Source: Aradus depressus
Taxonomy: Eukaryota; Arthropoda; Insecta; Hemiptera; Aradidae
Reading direction: 5' to 3'
Length of the DNA: 64,000 bases
NCBI GenBank assembly: GCA_963662175.1
Contig: OY759227.1
Span: 9,084,501-9,148,500, forward strand
The notes under the pieces were generated by a model, which saw only the letters and a list, made by a program, of their open reading frames with translations, had not been told where the DNA came from and searched no databases. Below are positions 1 to 10,628 of the stretch, one piece after another. How positions within the stretch are numbered: position 1 is the stretch's first letter; every line of letters starts with the position of its first letter. The translations under genes were made by a program, and so were the position numbers.

Positions 1-210
1 GGTACCGTGATCCAATAAACAACTATAAAGATGAAGTAAGAGAGGTATTTTGAGTTTTTTTCAAGGATTCTGAGCAATAGTTTTCAAGTTTGTTACGAAT
101 GTTCTTTTTTTTGGTTCATGAATATATATATATAATCAAATAAGAATGGCGAAAATTTTATTTTATGTATTCTGCACCTCTTTGTCATTTTGATTTTTCA
201 TAACTGTTAG

Positions 211-453
211 AAGACGAAGACAAAGAAGCAATCGTTTATGGCAGCATCCCTACTGGACTAATGCTGGAGAGCATAGCCCTGCTATTGTGTCTCAGCAATT
301 TCTGAACCATCCAGTAAAGTTTCAGGTGTACTATAAAATGGAGATTCCGACTTTTAACAAGTTGTTGGATCTCATGGAACCGTCACTGAGCCGTCGGGAT
401 ACAAATTATCGGTTGTGTGTATCTGCGAAAGAAAGACTACTGATATTTCTGAG
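211..453 (+). pseudogene. PIF/Harbinger (HARBI1-like) transposase, N-terminal exon
   Basis: Reading from 211 gives about 80 residues that begin arginine-rich and then match the N-terminal region of HARBI1-type DDE transposases: a YYKMEIPTFNKLLDLMEP segment, an RRDTNYR segment and SAKERLLIFLR, the usual lead-in to the helical domain before the catalytic core. The exon is framed by a plausible splice acceptor (pyrimidine-rich stretch ending TTAG at 210) and a strong donor (AG|GTAAGT, GT at 454-455). The frame stops directly after the donor, so the catalytic DDE part must lie in later exons. None is visible downstream; the next segment is an opposite-strand ORF. I infer a truncated or edge-clipped PIF/Harbinger copy. 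The fold is established for the family, but activity cannot be judged here. Confidence 0.6.
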
Positions 454-602
454 GTAAGTAACTATATTTTCCCATGAATAGTATAACTCATTTTATTTTA
501 ATTTAACATATATTACACATTTAAAAGTATTACAACAAATTAAAAGAAAATTAATTAAAAATTACATGTATCACAAAAAATAAAATAATAATATTAAATG
601 TA

Positions 603-937
603 TCAGAAAAAACGTTCATAATAGGATTGCACGTTGCTGAATTCTGGAGGCTGATCCTGTGACTCATTATCAATTGGCATAAGTCGGTTAGGGTATTCAG
701 TAACGTGTCCTTCATTGTTTCTTCCCGAAGGAGCGCTATCATGTTCAGATGAGAATTCCTCAATAAGTTGAAGGACTCTTGTTTTGAATTTTCTTTTTTT
801 AGTTGGGCTATAATCGGAAATGTCCGGCAATATACTTTTAAAAAAATTCAAAAATTCTGCTTTGTTTCTTTTTTGATGTCAATATATTCCGAAATCATTT
901 TCTCGAATTCATCAGGGGGAGCTTTACTATTGTAGGG
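603..937 (-). pseudogene. BESS-motif protein, probable second ORF of the PIF/Harbinger element
   Basis: The minus-strand ORF 851-603 opens with a BESS-like motif (FFKSILPDISDY then RKFKTRVLQLIEE, residues 3-31). This is the C-terminal protein-interaction motif of MADF-BESS DNA-binding proteins. The preceding residues (PPDEFEKMISEYIDIKKE) lie upstream in another frame, so a one-base frameshift near 850-855 breaks the gene. PIF/Harbinger elements typically carry a transposase plus a separate Myb/SANT or MADF-type DNA-binding protein that recruits it to the ends. The tail-to-tail position beside the HARBI1-like exon fits that pairing. The MADF half is not visible and is presumably deleted. An unrelated host MADF-BESS fragment is possible. 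Confidence 0.5.
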
Positions 938-1554
938 ACGTTTTCAACTTCCTGCCGAAGAGGTTGCGCTCAATGGTGTCGATGGGCCAGTGTCGGTTTC
1001 GTTCATCAGATTTAGTATAAATGTGTGATGACGTCATAGCGTCATATTGCTGGAGAGCCTTACCCCATTTCAACATACCTCCTATTAGATGGGAGGGCGT
1101 GCTCATTGGGGAAGTACATAGCCAGTGATTCAACTCAGGGTGTGTCGTGAGGCTCTTTCGACATACCTCTTCTTAAATGACCGAGGCTGTAGACTTGACA
1201 TACTTCTTACAATATTCTATTATATAACTGACCGGGCACGGGTGGGGCCATGGCAGCTGCTTTCGACATAATTACGTAACCAAGGCCATCTAATGTTGCG
1301 GGAGCTGGCTGCAGGGGCGGCCGCCATCTTGCTCACTTGCCCTTCTGCCAGGATCGGCTATTCTCCCCTACTATTGTCATAAAATAAGTAGATTTTTTCA
1401 AAAAACTATAGATTTTAATTGGACACCATTTTGTATTCCATTGGATTTGAGAGGCCATTTTTTGGATCTCAAGGATGGATATTTTCAAAATTTCATAATA
1501 AAAATTTTCATAAAATAAGTCACCCTTTTTGCCCTAGGCTCCTGGACTATAGTC
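938..1554. other. Non-coding, low-information stretch
   Basis: I see no convincing gene. The small minus ORF at 927-1133 has no recognisable motif. The part around 1190-1350 is GC-richer than its surroundings (includes GCGGCCGC) and may be remnant of another repeat. It ends at the stop codon of the Jockey-like fragment. Confidence 0.4.
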
Positions 1555-1849
1555 TGCGGTGGTAGTTATCTACTAAGGACTTTAAATAAGCTGCGACGCG
1601 AGGAACTCCCAACTCCTCATGGATTTGGCTGTTTTGGATAAACCATGGTGCATTCAGAGACACACGAAGAATTTTCTTCTGAAATGTTTGTAGACGTGTT
1701 GTGAGTGAAGTACTGGCGCCACGCCATATTGGACAGGTATATGTTATTGGGAGAAGTAATGTTTTGTACAGAAACAGTGTGCACGAGTGTTTGAAGGGTG
1801 TGTTGCGGTTAATGAGTGGTTAGAAATGTTTTAGACGGGTGTATGCTTA
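1555..1849 (-). pseudogene. Jockey-like LINE reverse transcriptase, C-terminal fragment (distal half)
   Basis: The minus strand encodes the thumb/C-terminal part of a Jockey-clade reverse transcriptase: RLKHF, then PLINRNTPF, LFLYKTLLLPITYTCPIWRGA, ILRVSLNAPWFIQNSQIHEELGVP, and a stop near 1555. These blocks (YKTL..P..TY..P.W, then NAPW..RN..IH..L) are hallmarks of insect Jockey ORF2. An in-frame stop (RLKHF*PLI) shows decay. At 1849 the sequence meets the LTR of a plus-strand gypsy element. The matching upstream part of the same kind of protein resumes at 5819, so the two pieces look like one LINE split by the gypsy insertion. Confidence 0.75.
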
Positions 1850-1997
1850 TGTAGCATCTGTTTATTTTAATTATAATTTAGATTGTTGCTTTAATAATTT
1901 CATGTGTAGATAAAATATACAGCTTTTTGTGATTTACGAGAAAGTGCATTCTGTCTTACTTAACTAAGTCGGGATTAGTAAGCGAAGGCCCGCTACA
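1850..1997 (+). repeat. 5' LTR candidate of gypsy element 1
   Basis: The segment starts TGTAGCATC and ends CCCGCTACA, giving a 6-bp inverted terminus TGTAGC/GCTACA. It sits immediately 5' of the primer binding site and immediately 3' of interrupted Jockey coding sequence. At about 148 bp it is short for a gypsy LTR, so the true start could be lost. No 3' copy exists to confirm it. Confidence 0.5.
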
Positions 1998-1999
1998 AA

Positions 2000-2010
2000 T
2001 TGGTGGCAGC
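2000..2010 (+). other. Primer binding site of gypsy element 1
   Basis: TTGGTGGCAGC lies 2 bases after the LTR end. TGG at the start is complementary to the CCA end of a tRNA. The same TTGGTGGCAGC follows the LTR end of gypsy element 2 on the minus strand near 11427, which supports the call. Confidence 0.65.
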
Positions 2011-2024
2011 AAAGAGGATAAAAC

Positions 2025-2740
2025 CATGCCCAAACGATTGGGGAAAACAAACTCTGGCGTGGCCAGAGATGAACAGGTTAGACGGCCAGTGGTACTACCC
2101 AAAGAGTATTAAGTGGCAGTTGGGGTGAGTACGAACAATATTTTATTAATGTGTCTCGTCTCAATGAGTGGTCTGAAGAATCTATGATTCGATTTTTGGC
2201 TATCTCTCTGACTGGCCAGAGTCAACTCATATTTAATGCGATTCCGAAGAGGGATCAGTCCAACTGGGACACTGTGTGTCGGGAGATGAGGGCCAAGTTG
2301 GAGCCCCCCGAACACAGGGAGCTTAAAAGGGACTTTTTCCGGCACAGGACACAGGAAAGTACAGAGTCCCTTATTTCGTTCGCGACGTCCCTTAGCTTAC
2401 TTTACGATGAGGCTTATCCCAGGGACGAGGGTCAGTTAAAAGACGAGCACCTGAAGGATAACTTCATATCAGGGCTCCGAGATAGGGATGTACGACTTCA
2501 GACGGCACTAGGAAGACCTCAAACATTGTCCGGCGCCTTGACAAAGGCTTTACAGGTAGAGGCGACGTTCGCGCTACATGGACGGTCTAGCAGGTCCCCT
2601 ATCAGTAGTAGCAGACACGAGAGTCAGGGGTTCGGAGCCGCCGTGAGGTGTTCTGTTGGGCCTGCAACCAAAAAGGACACATCAGGAGTCAGTGCAAGAT
2701 GTCGCAGAAACTAAAGTCGGTCAGCGATGAGGACCACGCG
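2025..2740 (+). pseudogene. Gag of gypsy element 1 (capsid plus CCHC zinc knuckle), frameshifted
   Basis: Gag starts at ATG 2025 (MPKRLGK), a few bases after the primer site. It shifts frame near 2109, then continues from 2151 with a capsid-type retrotransposon Gag domain (VSRLNEWSEES, ISLTGQSQLIFNAI, FATSLSLLYDEAYP, NFISGLRDRDVR). A second frameshift near 2640 precedes one CCHC knuckle, CWACNQKGHIRSQC (about 2652-2695), which binds RNA in this family. It is clearly homologous, block by block, to Gag of gypsy element 2 (10568-11383). At least two frameshifts make it non-functional. Confidence 0.85.
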
Positions 2741-5273
2741 TTGGGCGGACAGAAGTTCGTCCCCATTGTAAAAGGAGATAGATCTTCGCAAAACTTCGTT
2801 ATGATCAAAATGAATGGGGTGCCTACTAAGGCGTTGGTGGACTCAGGCGCAAGTCTTACGCTTCTGAGTGCACAATTTACAAAGGAAATTGGAATTCAGG
2901 CACATGCACCGAGACGCCGAGAACCTTAGGAACGCAGGTGGAGGGCGCATCGGAACCAGTGGAGTACAAAGGTAGCGGTTACCATTGGGTCTGAAGAGCG
3001 AACTCACCCTTGCGTCATAGGCGATGTCTTGTTAGGGATTGATTTCTTTGAAATGAACCAGGCTTGTCTCGAGTTGGGTAAAGGCACTCTAAAGATAGGA
3101 ACAGGTGTATCCCAACTTGTGTCTGAGGATGTGCTACCATTCATCCAGCAGTTGTCAGCTGTGCTCGTAGAGAATGTCGTCGTGCCAGGAAGGCATGAAG
3201 TTCTTGGGTCAGTCTATGTTAGTGCCAAGGGTGGGACTGAAGTTATTTTTGAACCAAAGTGGGAAGCCGGCGAGAAAATGGGGGTGTGCATTGCTCGAAG
3301 TGCTGCCGTTGTTCACCAGGGCGTGATGATAGTTTGCCTTATGAATCCTGGGCCTGAACCGACGACCATTTTAGCCGAAACGAACCTTGGGCTGATAGAG
3401 GAGTTCTGCCAAACTGTGGCATCAGTAACCGTGGACGAAGTTGGCAGTGGAGATATTCAGAGGTTATTCGACCTGAGAACAGCCTCTATCAGCTCAGCCC
3501 AAAAGAAGCAGCTCACCCGGTTGTTAGATGACTTCAAGGACATCTACTCGACTGGGTCTACCGACATCGGACGAACTACGAAGCATCGAATTGGCACCGA
3601 TAACACAACGCCCATCAAACAACCGCTCCATCGAATCCCTGCACAGCGGCGTCAAACAGTAGAGAAACTGGTGTCAGAAATGTTGGACCAGAATGTCATA
3701 GAGCCCTCACAGTCACCATGGGCGAGCCCCATTGTACTTGTCCGGAAGAAAGATGGAAGTATACACTTCTGCGTTGATTATCGTCGGCTTAACCAGGTGA
3801 CGAAAAAATATGCCTTTCCTTTGCCCAGGGTCGACGATATTTTAGATAACCTCTCCGGAGCGAAGTATTTCTCCTCCTTGGATTTAGCTTCAGGTTACTG
3901 GCAGGTAGAGATGGAAACCCAAGACAAAGAAAAGACAGCATTCATCACCTATGAGGAGCTATATCAATTCAAAGTGCTTCCCTTCGGTCCCTGCAACACG
4001 CCTAGCACCTTTCAGAGATTGATGGACACGGTGTTGAGTGGTTTGAAGTGGAAGAGCTCATTGGTTTACCTGGATGACATAGTCGTTTGGAGTAGAACTG
4101 TGGAGGAGCATCTGTGGTGGAACGACTAAGAGAGGTTTTCGAGAGGATTCGTCCGTCAGGCCAGGCTTAAGCTAAAGCCAAAGTAATGCCAGCTGTTGCG
4201 CGATATTACTTATCTGGGGCATGTTGTGTCCGCTCAAGGCATTGCGACGGACCCAGATAACATTAAAGCAGTAGTCGAGTGCCCCACTCCCGACAGCATA
4301 CGAGCCTTAAGATCGTTCTTAGGGTTTGCTGCCTATTATAGGCGTTTCATTCGAGGATTTGCGGATATAGCTGCACCCATTTACAAAGCTACTGAAAAGA
4401 GTACAAGGTTTATATTTGGACCTGAGTTGCAGGAGCGATTTGGCGTTGCCTAAGGGTGACGGTACGTTCACTCTGGATACTGATGCCAGTGACATGGGAC
4501 TAGGAGCCATACTCAGTAAGGTACAGAAGGGGCAGGAGAGAGTGATCAGCTATGCCAGTAGGGCGTTGACCAAAGTAGAAAGGCACTACTGCACTACTAG
4601 AAAAGAGATGCTGGCCCTCGTCTTCGCCGTTCGCCACTTCCGCTTCTATATTTACGGCACGATATTCACGGTTAGAACTGATCACAGTTCCCTGAAGTGG
4701 TTGCAGTCCTTCAAAGACCCGGAAGGTCAGGTAGCCAGGTGGCTTGAGCTTCTAGCTCCATATAATTTCAATGTCGTTCATCGACCCGGAAAAGCACATG
4801 GCAATGCTGATGGACTTTCTCGTTCGTGCGGTCAATGCGGAAAGGAAAAGGACGAGTCCGGGGAAAAAGAAGTAGCGGAAGTGGTAAAGGGAGAGCAGGA
4901 AGACGATTGTCTATCGGATGGGGAAGGTGAAGCAATTCGTGTTGGTGCCATCAGAACATCTGATGAACTGGTCATCGCACAAATGGAGGATGCACAGCTA
5001 TCGGCCGTTTTCGATTGGCTAACGAAGGGGGCAAGACCAGTATTCTCGGACGTGTGGGGAAAAAGTCCCAAGCTTCTTAGTCTTTGGGCCCAATGGAGTA
5101 GGTTGGAACTACGAAATGGGTTGATACACCGAAGATGGGAAGAGGAAGGGAAGCTTCCAAGATATCAGTTTGTGGTGCCGAGAAGTTTGATTGCTGAAAT
5201 CCTTGGAAATCTGCACGACAGCAATGCAGGAGGGGCACATTTGGGAATTACCAAGACCCTACAGAAGGTATGA
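2741..5273 (+). pseudogene. Pol of gypsy element 1: protease, reverse transcriptase, RNase H
   Basis: In order: an aspartic protease with ALVDSGASLTLLS (about 2830-2870); a break near 2930; LGIDFF (about 3030) closing the protease; and the reverse transcriptase from about 3640 with [35 protein letters not shown] and the catalytic YLDD (about 4070). The frame breaks near 4129 and resumes at 4196 with the connection region (RSFLGFAAYYRRFI). It shifts again near 4420 into RNase H (LDTDASDMGLGAIL, SRALTKVERHY, RTDHSSLKWL) and a linker with the start of the integrase zinc-binding region (GGAHLGITKTLQKV). Residue patterns are classic Ty3/gypsy. Four or more frameshifts show an old, dead copy. Confidence 0.9.
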
Positions 5274-5818
5274 GATCGCTTCTACTGGTCAGGGCACCAA
5301 CGGGACCTATCAGAATGGATAAAGAGTTGCGAGAGCGGCAGGCTTCCCCTTCCAACGGGTCGCTATGGACATCCTTGGGCCTCTACCTCGGACCCAACGT
5401 GGTAACCGATATGTAGTGATGGTGGCCGACTACTTTACTAAGTGGGTAGAGGCTTACCCAGTGGTAAATATCGAGGCCGAAACCATAGTGGACACTCTAT
5501 TGAAAGAGTTCATCGCAAGGTACGGTGCCCCATACGAGCTTCATACCGACCAAGGCCGACAATTTGAGTCACAAGTCTTTGCGGACCTTATGAGGAGGCT
5601 GTGTATTACGAAAACTCGCACCAGCCCATACCACCCGGAATCGGACGGCCTGGTCGAGCGGTTTAACCGCACCCTGGGCAACATGCTTTGTCATTTCTGC
5701 AATAATCATCAGGACGACTGGGATCAGCAGCTGCCTCTCGTTATGCTGGCGTATTGGTCGAGTCGTCACGAGACAACGCAGCTTACGCCTTACTACGCGT
5801 TATTCGGCAGAGAGCCGT
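5274..5818 (+). pseudogene. Integrase core of gypsy element 1, truncated
   Basis: From 5365 the frame encodes the DDE integrase core: MDILGPLP (first Asp), VADYFTKWVEAYP, LHTDQGRQFES (second Asp) and SDGLVERFNRTL (catalytic Glu), ending FGREP at 5818. The HHCC zinc finger just upstream is partly deleted (about 5274-5340). The C-terminal DNA-binding domain and 3' LTR are absent because the element stops at 5818 against Jockey sequence. All three catalytic residues are present, but the protein is incomplete at both ends. Confidence 0.88.
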
Positions 5819-7131
5819 GAGTTTTCTGTTAATGTGAAATTTCTATGTGAGCCATGTGTCTAAGTATACCAAGGTACCGGACAGCCTGATCTTTAGGATT
5901 CCAGGGAATGGGAAGTCCCTCAATCCGCAGCCCACTCTCGTCCTCTGTAAAAAAATCGGCGAAGGGAAAAAATCTTCGCTTCTGTTTTACTGGCATTCAA
6001 CTGAAACTTCCATCGAGTGAACCACCTGGAGACGAGGTTGAGAGAAGTTTGTAACATGTCAACTGCTGTCTGGAGGTCTTCATGTTGTCATATAAGTAGT
6101 GTGTCGTCTGCATACAGTGCTAGAGTAGAGTTACATGGCTCGGAGATATCGCAGCAGTATAAGCTGAAGAGGAGAGGATTGAGGATAGCTCTCTGCACTT
6201 AAAACATCCTGTTCTCCAAAAAGGAATCAACTATCTTTTTCAAGTACTGTGGAGCCCATGTCTTCCTCAGCTTATAGCGGAGACCTTCATGCCATGTCGA
6301 ACGTCGCAGCTACATCTAGGAAGACAGAGGTCGGCCTTCTGTTTGAAGCCATTCACAATCTTTTCCGTGACCCTCTGTAGCTGGTGCATTGATGAATGAT
6401 TGTGTTTGAAACCAAACTGGTGAGCTGGAACAATTCCTGCGCTTTCCAGTTGAGATTCCAGTCTTTTCAATATTACTCGTTCGAAGATATTCGATAACGA
6501 GTTCAGATGAGTCATGGGCCAATAGTTGTCCGGCTCTTGCTTGGGCTTTCCATGATTGTGGAAGGCGATTACAACCGCATTTTTCCAGTAGTAAACAGGC
6601 GTTGAACAGACCGGTCGGAAATGTTGTACTCTTAGATGGCAGCTTCTTCAGCAATATGTTCGGAATGAGACTCTCACCGGGGGCCTTGTTGTTTGGTAAG
6701 TTTGTTATTATTGTTGTGATTTCTGAGGGAGTGGTAAGTTGATGAAATTTTTCAACAGTTTGTGTCGGTATGGGTAGATGTGTATTGTGGTGTTCCTGTC
6801 TGTGTTTGCAGTGTCGTGTGTGCGGAACTTTTGTGCGAGGTGTGTTGCCAGGATTTCGCATTTGTTGCTGTCACTGTGTGATGTCCGTCTGTCAGTGGGG
6901 GCAAGGATGTGTTCTGTCGCAAAATTCTTTCTTCAAAACTCTGTGGTTGACGAGCTGCCATTTCACCCGTCGGGTCAAGCGATTGAGGTCTGTTTTATTC
7001 ACAGCACTTCTTGTTCTTTGCCAGCGTTTTCGAGCCGTGTTTTTTTCGTGGATTAGTGCTAGTATTTGAGTGGGAATGGAGTCATTATATGTGGTAGTCT
7101 GTATTTGAAGTGGTGGTATGTAGCAATGCAC
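5819..7131 (-). pseudogene. Jockey-like LINE ORF2 fragment (linker and reverse transcriptase), proximal half
   Basis: Read on the minus strand from 7131, it gives an endonuclease-RT linker (ILALIHEKNTARKRWQRTR), then RT blocks in changing frames: LPNNKAPGE, PNILLKKLPSKS, LPQSWK, LSNIFERVILKRLES, HQFGFKHNHS and QRVTEKIVNGF. A later block has the catalytic YADD (LALYADDTLLI, about 6105-6135) and VRYLGI near 5870. Several frameshifts and stops separate the blocks. The series stops at 5819, where gypsy element 1 begins, and continues logically at 1849-1555. It is a 5'-truncated or eroded Jockey-clade LINE. Confidence 0.8.
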
Positions 7132-8245
7132 AATGCGTTGAGACCTCTTTCGCGATTCGACTAGTCACTACAGTGTAGAAGAGACGGTATAATTGAAAAA
7201 TCGCCTTCTCCTCCGGGGTATTCTGGAGCTCGACAGCACACAGCGGAGTGGGGCCTTTGTCCTTGTTCAGTAGCCTTGTTACACTGAGGACTGGATATGT
7301 CAGGGTTAGTTCAGTGAAAATTATTTAGCGAGACTAGCGAATCGGAATAACCTCGACATAAAAAATCAAACACGAAACACTAAGGAGATGGGGATGAGTA
7401 GCGCATGCATACCAGTCAACTACGAGTTTAGGTCGGTGTCGATGCATCAGCTGTTGTGTGTTATTTGTTTGTATACGGTTTATGCATTAAAATACTATGT
7501 TTGATTATTAATTTAATAGGTTTAGTTTTATTCTGAGTTAATGTTAAATTGTGGTACGTGTTGGACAATTCCATGCAAGGCAAAAGCAAATACAGAAACA
7601 AGAAAGTCAACATAAAGGTAATTTTTAATAATTATTCCATTTATATTTTTAAATGATTAAAATTTATCTAAATTATTCATATCTCATTGATTGAAATTTT
7701 TCTATTGACATTATTTTAATTTAATTTACACATGTAAACTTGAAGGTACCCATGGAGGTACGAGACCAGGTTCTGACCCAGGGGGACAAAAACAACAGCT
7801 AATCGTTGTCGAGAATATCGGCAACTTATTTTTAAAAAATCGTGAACGTCTAAAATAATCGTTAGTAAAATTTTAATTATTACCGTTTTCTAAATCATTA
7901 CATATTTTTAATTTATTAATTTTAATTAGAGGGAAAGAGAGCGTGTTGGCACAAAGACAAGTTAGCAAGTTGGTCCTCCCCCTCCATCATCACCCCCACG
8001 TTTTTATTTATAAATCCCCTCTCCATTAAGGCGTCACCCCCTCCTTTCCCCCACCCCTCGTCTACACCATTTCATTTATTTTTTATTTTTTAATCTATAA
8101 TTGGAGGTGCTTTGACACGAGAGTCAGGCGTCTTGCCCACTAATCCACACCGGGTCTTGCTATGTGGGATCTCTTTGAAGGTGTAAAAGGTATAAGCTGG
8201 ATAGCTTGTTGTATGTATTGGTCATTTAATAGTTATATTTTCTTT
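7132..8245. other. Non-coding interval with a possible tRNA-derived fragment
   Basis: No gene is visible. On the minus strand, about 8165-8105 reads GGATTAGTGGGCAAGACG and then CCTGACTCTC, which resembles the D-arm/A-box half of a tRNA and may be a SINE remnant. No T-arm/B-box follows, so this is only a fragment. The rest is AT-rich with a C-rich stretch at about 7960-8060. Confidence 0.35.
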
Positions 8246-8438
8246 CTTTAAATAAGTTTGCATTTCTTCAGACTAACTTTTAACATTTCAGAGGCAAGGT
8301 TCCCATAATTTGAATATGTGCCCGATAAGAATTTTTTTTTTGAGGGGGAAAATTCTTATCGCTCACATGTTCAAATTATGGGAACCTTGCCTCTGAAATG
8401 TTAAAAGTTAGTCTGAAGAAATGTAAACGTATTTAAAG
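8246..8438. repeat. 193-bp near-perfect palindrome (hairpin/MITE-like)
   Basis: The left arm (about 8246-8337, starting CTTTAAATAAGTTTGCATTT) is repeated as its reverse complement in the right arm (about 8351-8438, ending AATGTAAACGTATTTAAAG) around a T-rich, G-rich loop. The arms match almost throughout, including AGGCAAGGTTCCCATAATTT. It codes for nothing and would fold as a long hairpin. It may be a small foldback element or a replication/repair-made inverted duplication. I saw no clear flanking duplication. Confidence 0.85.
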
Positions 8439-8755
8439 ACTGTACTTCCATACTAAAAGTTTCCAATCACTCCCAGTTGTACTTCCCTAACTCAATTTTT
8501 CTTCCCTACTTGAATGTTTAACCCCTCCTTTCCCACCCAAAACAAATAACTCTGCCAATACCATTTCGTTTTATCTTATCCGAGCTCCATTGACTCGTCA
8601 CCACATAACCCATCTAACAACCATTTCATTTTTTCTAGAGCTTCAAATTTCTCGTCTGAAAAATATCTTCAGCTAAATGGAATAATAAACATATATTCAT
8701 ACACATTCTAACTACCTCTCTCCTTGAGAATTGAAATTTACTGAATCAACATAAT

Positions 8756-9011
8756 GTGCAATTGACTTCAAAAGATAAAATAGATACCATTAAATGCCAA
8801 ATCGCCTTTGATGACTTGGTAATTGCGATAAAGTCGGTCTATGTTAAAATCAATAAAAATATACCCTTATCCTCTAACCCAGTAACAACAAATTCTTTGT
8901 CAATAACACTTTGTTACCACAGGTTCCAATTCCTATTTCTGATGGAAAAATTGAAAATTGGCTGGAATTTAATTCCATTTATGATTCATTAGTACATACA
9001 TAATAACATAT
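8756..9011 (+). pseudogene. BEL/Pao element 1 Gag, N-terminal part
   Basis: The stretch contains AFDDLVIAIKSVYVKINK (first part) and, in another frame near 8920-9000, VPIPISDGKIENWLEFNSIYDSLVH. The latter is the conserved BEL/Pao Gag block (PxFDGKxExWxxFxxxYDSLVH) that precedes the capsid-like region. The two blocks are out of frame, so it is already broken before the insertion at 9012. The next expected block (NATISLDEIKKFQYLKSTLSGEA) sits at 18085, right after the insertion. That places both as one gene. Confidence 0.75.
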
Positions 9012-9066
9012 TGTAGCGTAGTTCACCGAATCATGGACAATCACAAATTTCCTCTTATATATTTTT

Positions 9067-10628
9067 ATTTGTACACTTTTGGGGTTTCAAGCGCAAATTA
9101 GCTTCACGGATCCTGCTGAAGACCATTCTGAGTCTATCCAGGTGCTCCTCGAAGGTCGTGCTCCAAACGACTATATCGTCCAAATATACCATGGCGACCT
9201 TCCACTTTAAGCCGCTCAGTACTGCATCCATCAGTCGCTGGAATGTACTTGGAGCGTTACAAATTCCAAATGGTAGGAACAACCCTTCGCTCGTGATAAA
9301 CGTTGTCTTTTCTTTGTCCTGTACTTCCATTTCCACCTGCCAGTAACCAGCAGCCAGATCGAGCGAAGAGAAGTACCTTGCCCCGACAAATTGTCTAGGA
9401 TGTCGTCGATTCTCGGAAGGGGGTACGCATCCTTCTTCGTCACGGCGTTGAGGCGGCGGTAGTCGACGCAGAATCTCGTGCTCCCGTCTTTTTTTTTTAC
9501 TAGGACGATAGGGCTCGACCAAGGAGACGTTGACGGCTCTATCACCCCCTACCCCTGCATATCTTTGACCAGCTGCTCTACCTCCGCCCGTCGCTGGAAA
9601 GGGATTCGCCGGGGTGGCTGTCTGATAGGTCGGTTATCCCCTGTCTCTATCCGATGTTTCACTACCCCTGTTCTGCCCAGATCCTGCGGACCTTTGGCGT
9701 AGATATCTTGGAACTCTCGCAGTAACCTCATTACTTCCTTCCGCTGTTCCCCTTTCAGATCCATAGACTGTAGATTAAAAAGTGCGTCTACATCTCGAGT
9801 ACCCGAGCCACAGCAAACGGTCTCCTCGGAAATTTCGGCATTGAGCATTGGTTCTTCTTTTTCCTCCACCCGACCCACCCGAGTACCTGCAAAAAGAATT
9901 GCTGCTTCCGGCCCTGCATTCATAACTCGTAAAGGGATGGACCCATGGGAAACTATCGCCATCACCCGAGCTAAGCGTATTCGCTCATTACTTATCCGGG
10001 GGTCGAAGATTACTTCCGTGCCGTCGGCCATCGGGCCCGAAAGCTGCGCCATTACGACCACTTCGTGTCTCCCTGGAACCACAGTATTTTCTCCAATGAA
10101 AACCACTGCTGCAATGGTGTCGACTCTTTTGTTTCCAGACTTTCGCGAGCGCAGGGGGATATCACCTTGGTCAGTTCTCAAGACTCCGCGTCCAAAGAGC
10201 AGTTGGAACTGCTTGTCCTCCAAGAAGTCGACACCCAGAATGAGGTCACGCCAGATGTCGCCAATGACAACTGTATGACCGTAGGGCTTACCCCCCACTG
10301 TTATAATCACCACAGCCAGCCCGTGGGTACAAATAGTTCCCCCATTAGCACTGCGCAACCCCCGACCATACTCTTCACAGGGGTGAATCCCTAAACAACG
10401 TGCCAGATCAGCGCTGAGTAGCGTGACACCCGAGTCAACAAGAGATCTCACTGGAACCCCATTCAAGCTGAGGACTCCGTAATTCTTCCGGAGTCCGTCG
10501 TCGTCCACCCCAACGGTAGGGACCATGGGGAGATCGGCCACTGATAGGTCCTCATCAGCGGCCGGCATCAGTTTCCCTTTGGCGGCTTCACCGAACAGTG
10601 GGCTCGGATATGTCCCGACCTGCCGCAC
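9067..10628 (-). pseudogene. Pol of gypsy element 2: protease and reverse transcriptase (truncated)
   Basis: On the minus strand, 10628-9549 encodes an aspartic protease (SLVDSGVTLLSADLA, then GVDFLEDKQF) and a linker ending KHRIETGDNRPIRQPPRRIPFQRRAEVEQLVKDMQG, followed by a stop. RT continues from 9545 ([42 protein letters not shown]) with one more frame change, reaching the catalytic YLDDIVVW (about 9192-9166) and LREANLRLKPQKC near 9075. It then runs straight into LTR-type sequence, so RNase H and integrase are not here. The integrase of the same kind of element is at the far end of the composite (17219-18006). The protease active site lacks one residue relative to the common DSGASVTLLS. 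Confidence 0.88.

Larger units (their letters stand above)
1850..5818 (+). mobile_element. Ty3/gypsy element 1 (3'-truncated) inserted in a Jockey-like LINE
   Basis: A short 5' LTR candidate (1850-1997, TGTAGC...GCTACA) is followed by a primer binding site, a frameshifted gag and a frameshifted pol ending inside integrase. The 3' LTR and integrase C-terminus are missing. Minus-strand Jockey sequence abuts both sides (1555-1849 and 5819 onward) and reads as two parts of one protein, so this is an insertion that later lost its 3' end. No target duplication can be read because the right terminus is gone. Confidence 0.8.

Noticed and set aside
927..1133. 68-residue minus ORF between the BESS fragment and the LINE
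   Set aside because: No motif, composition or neighbour supports it.
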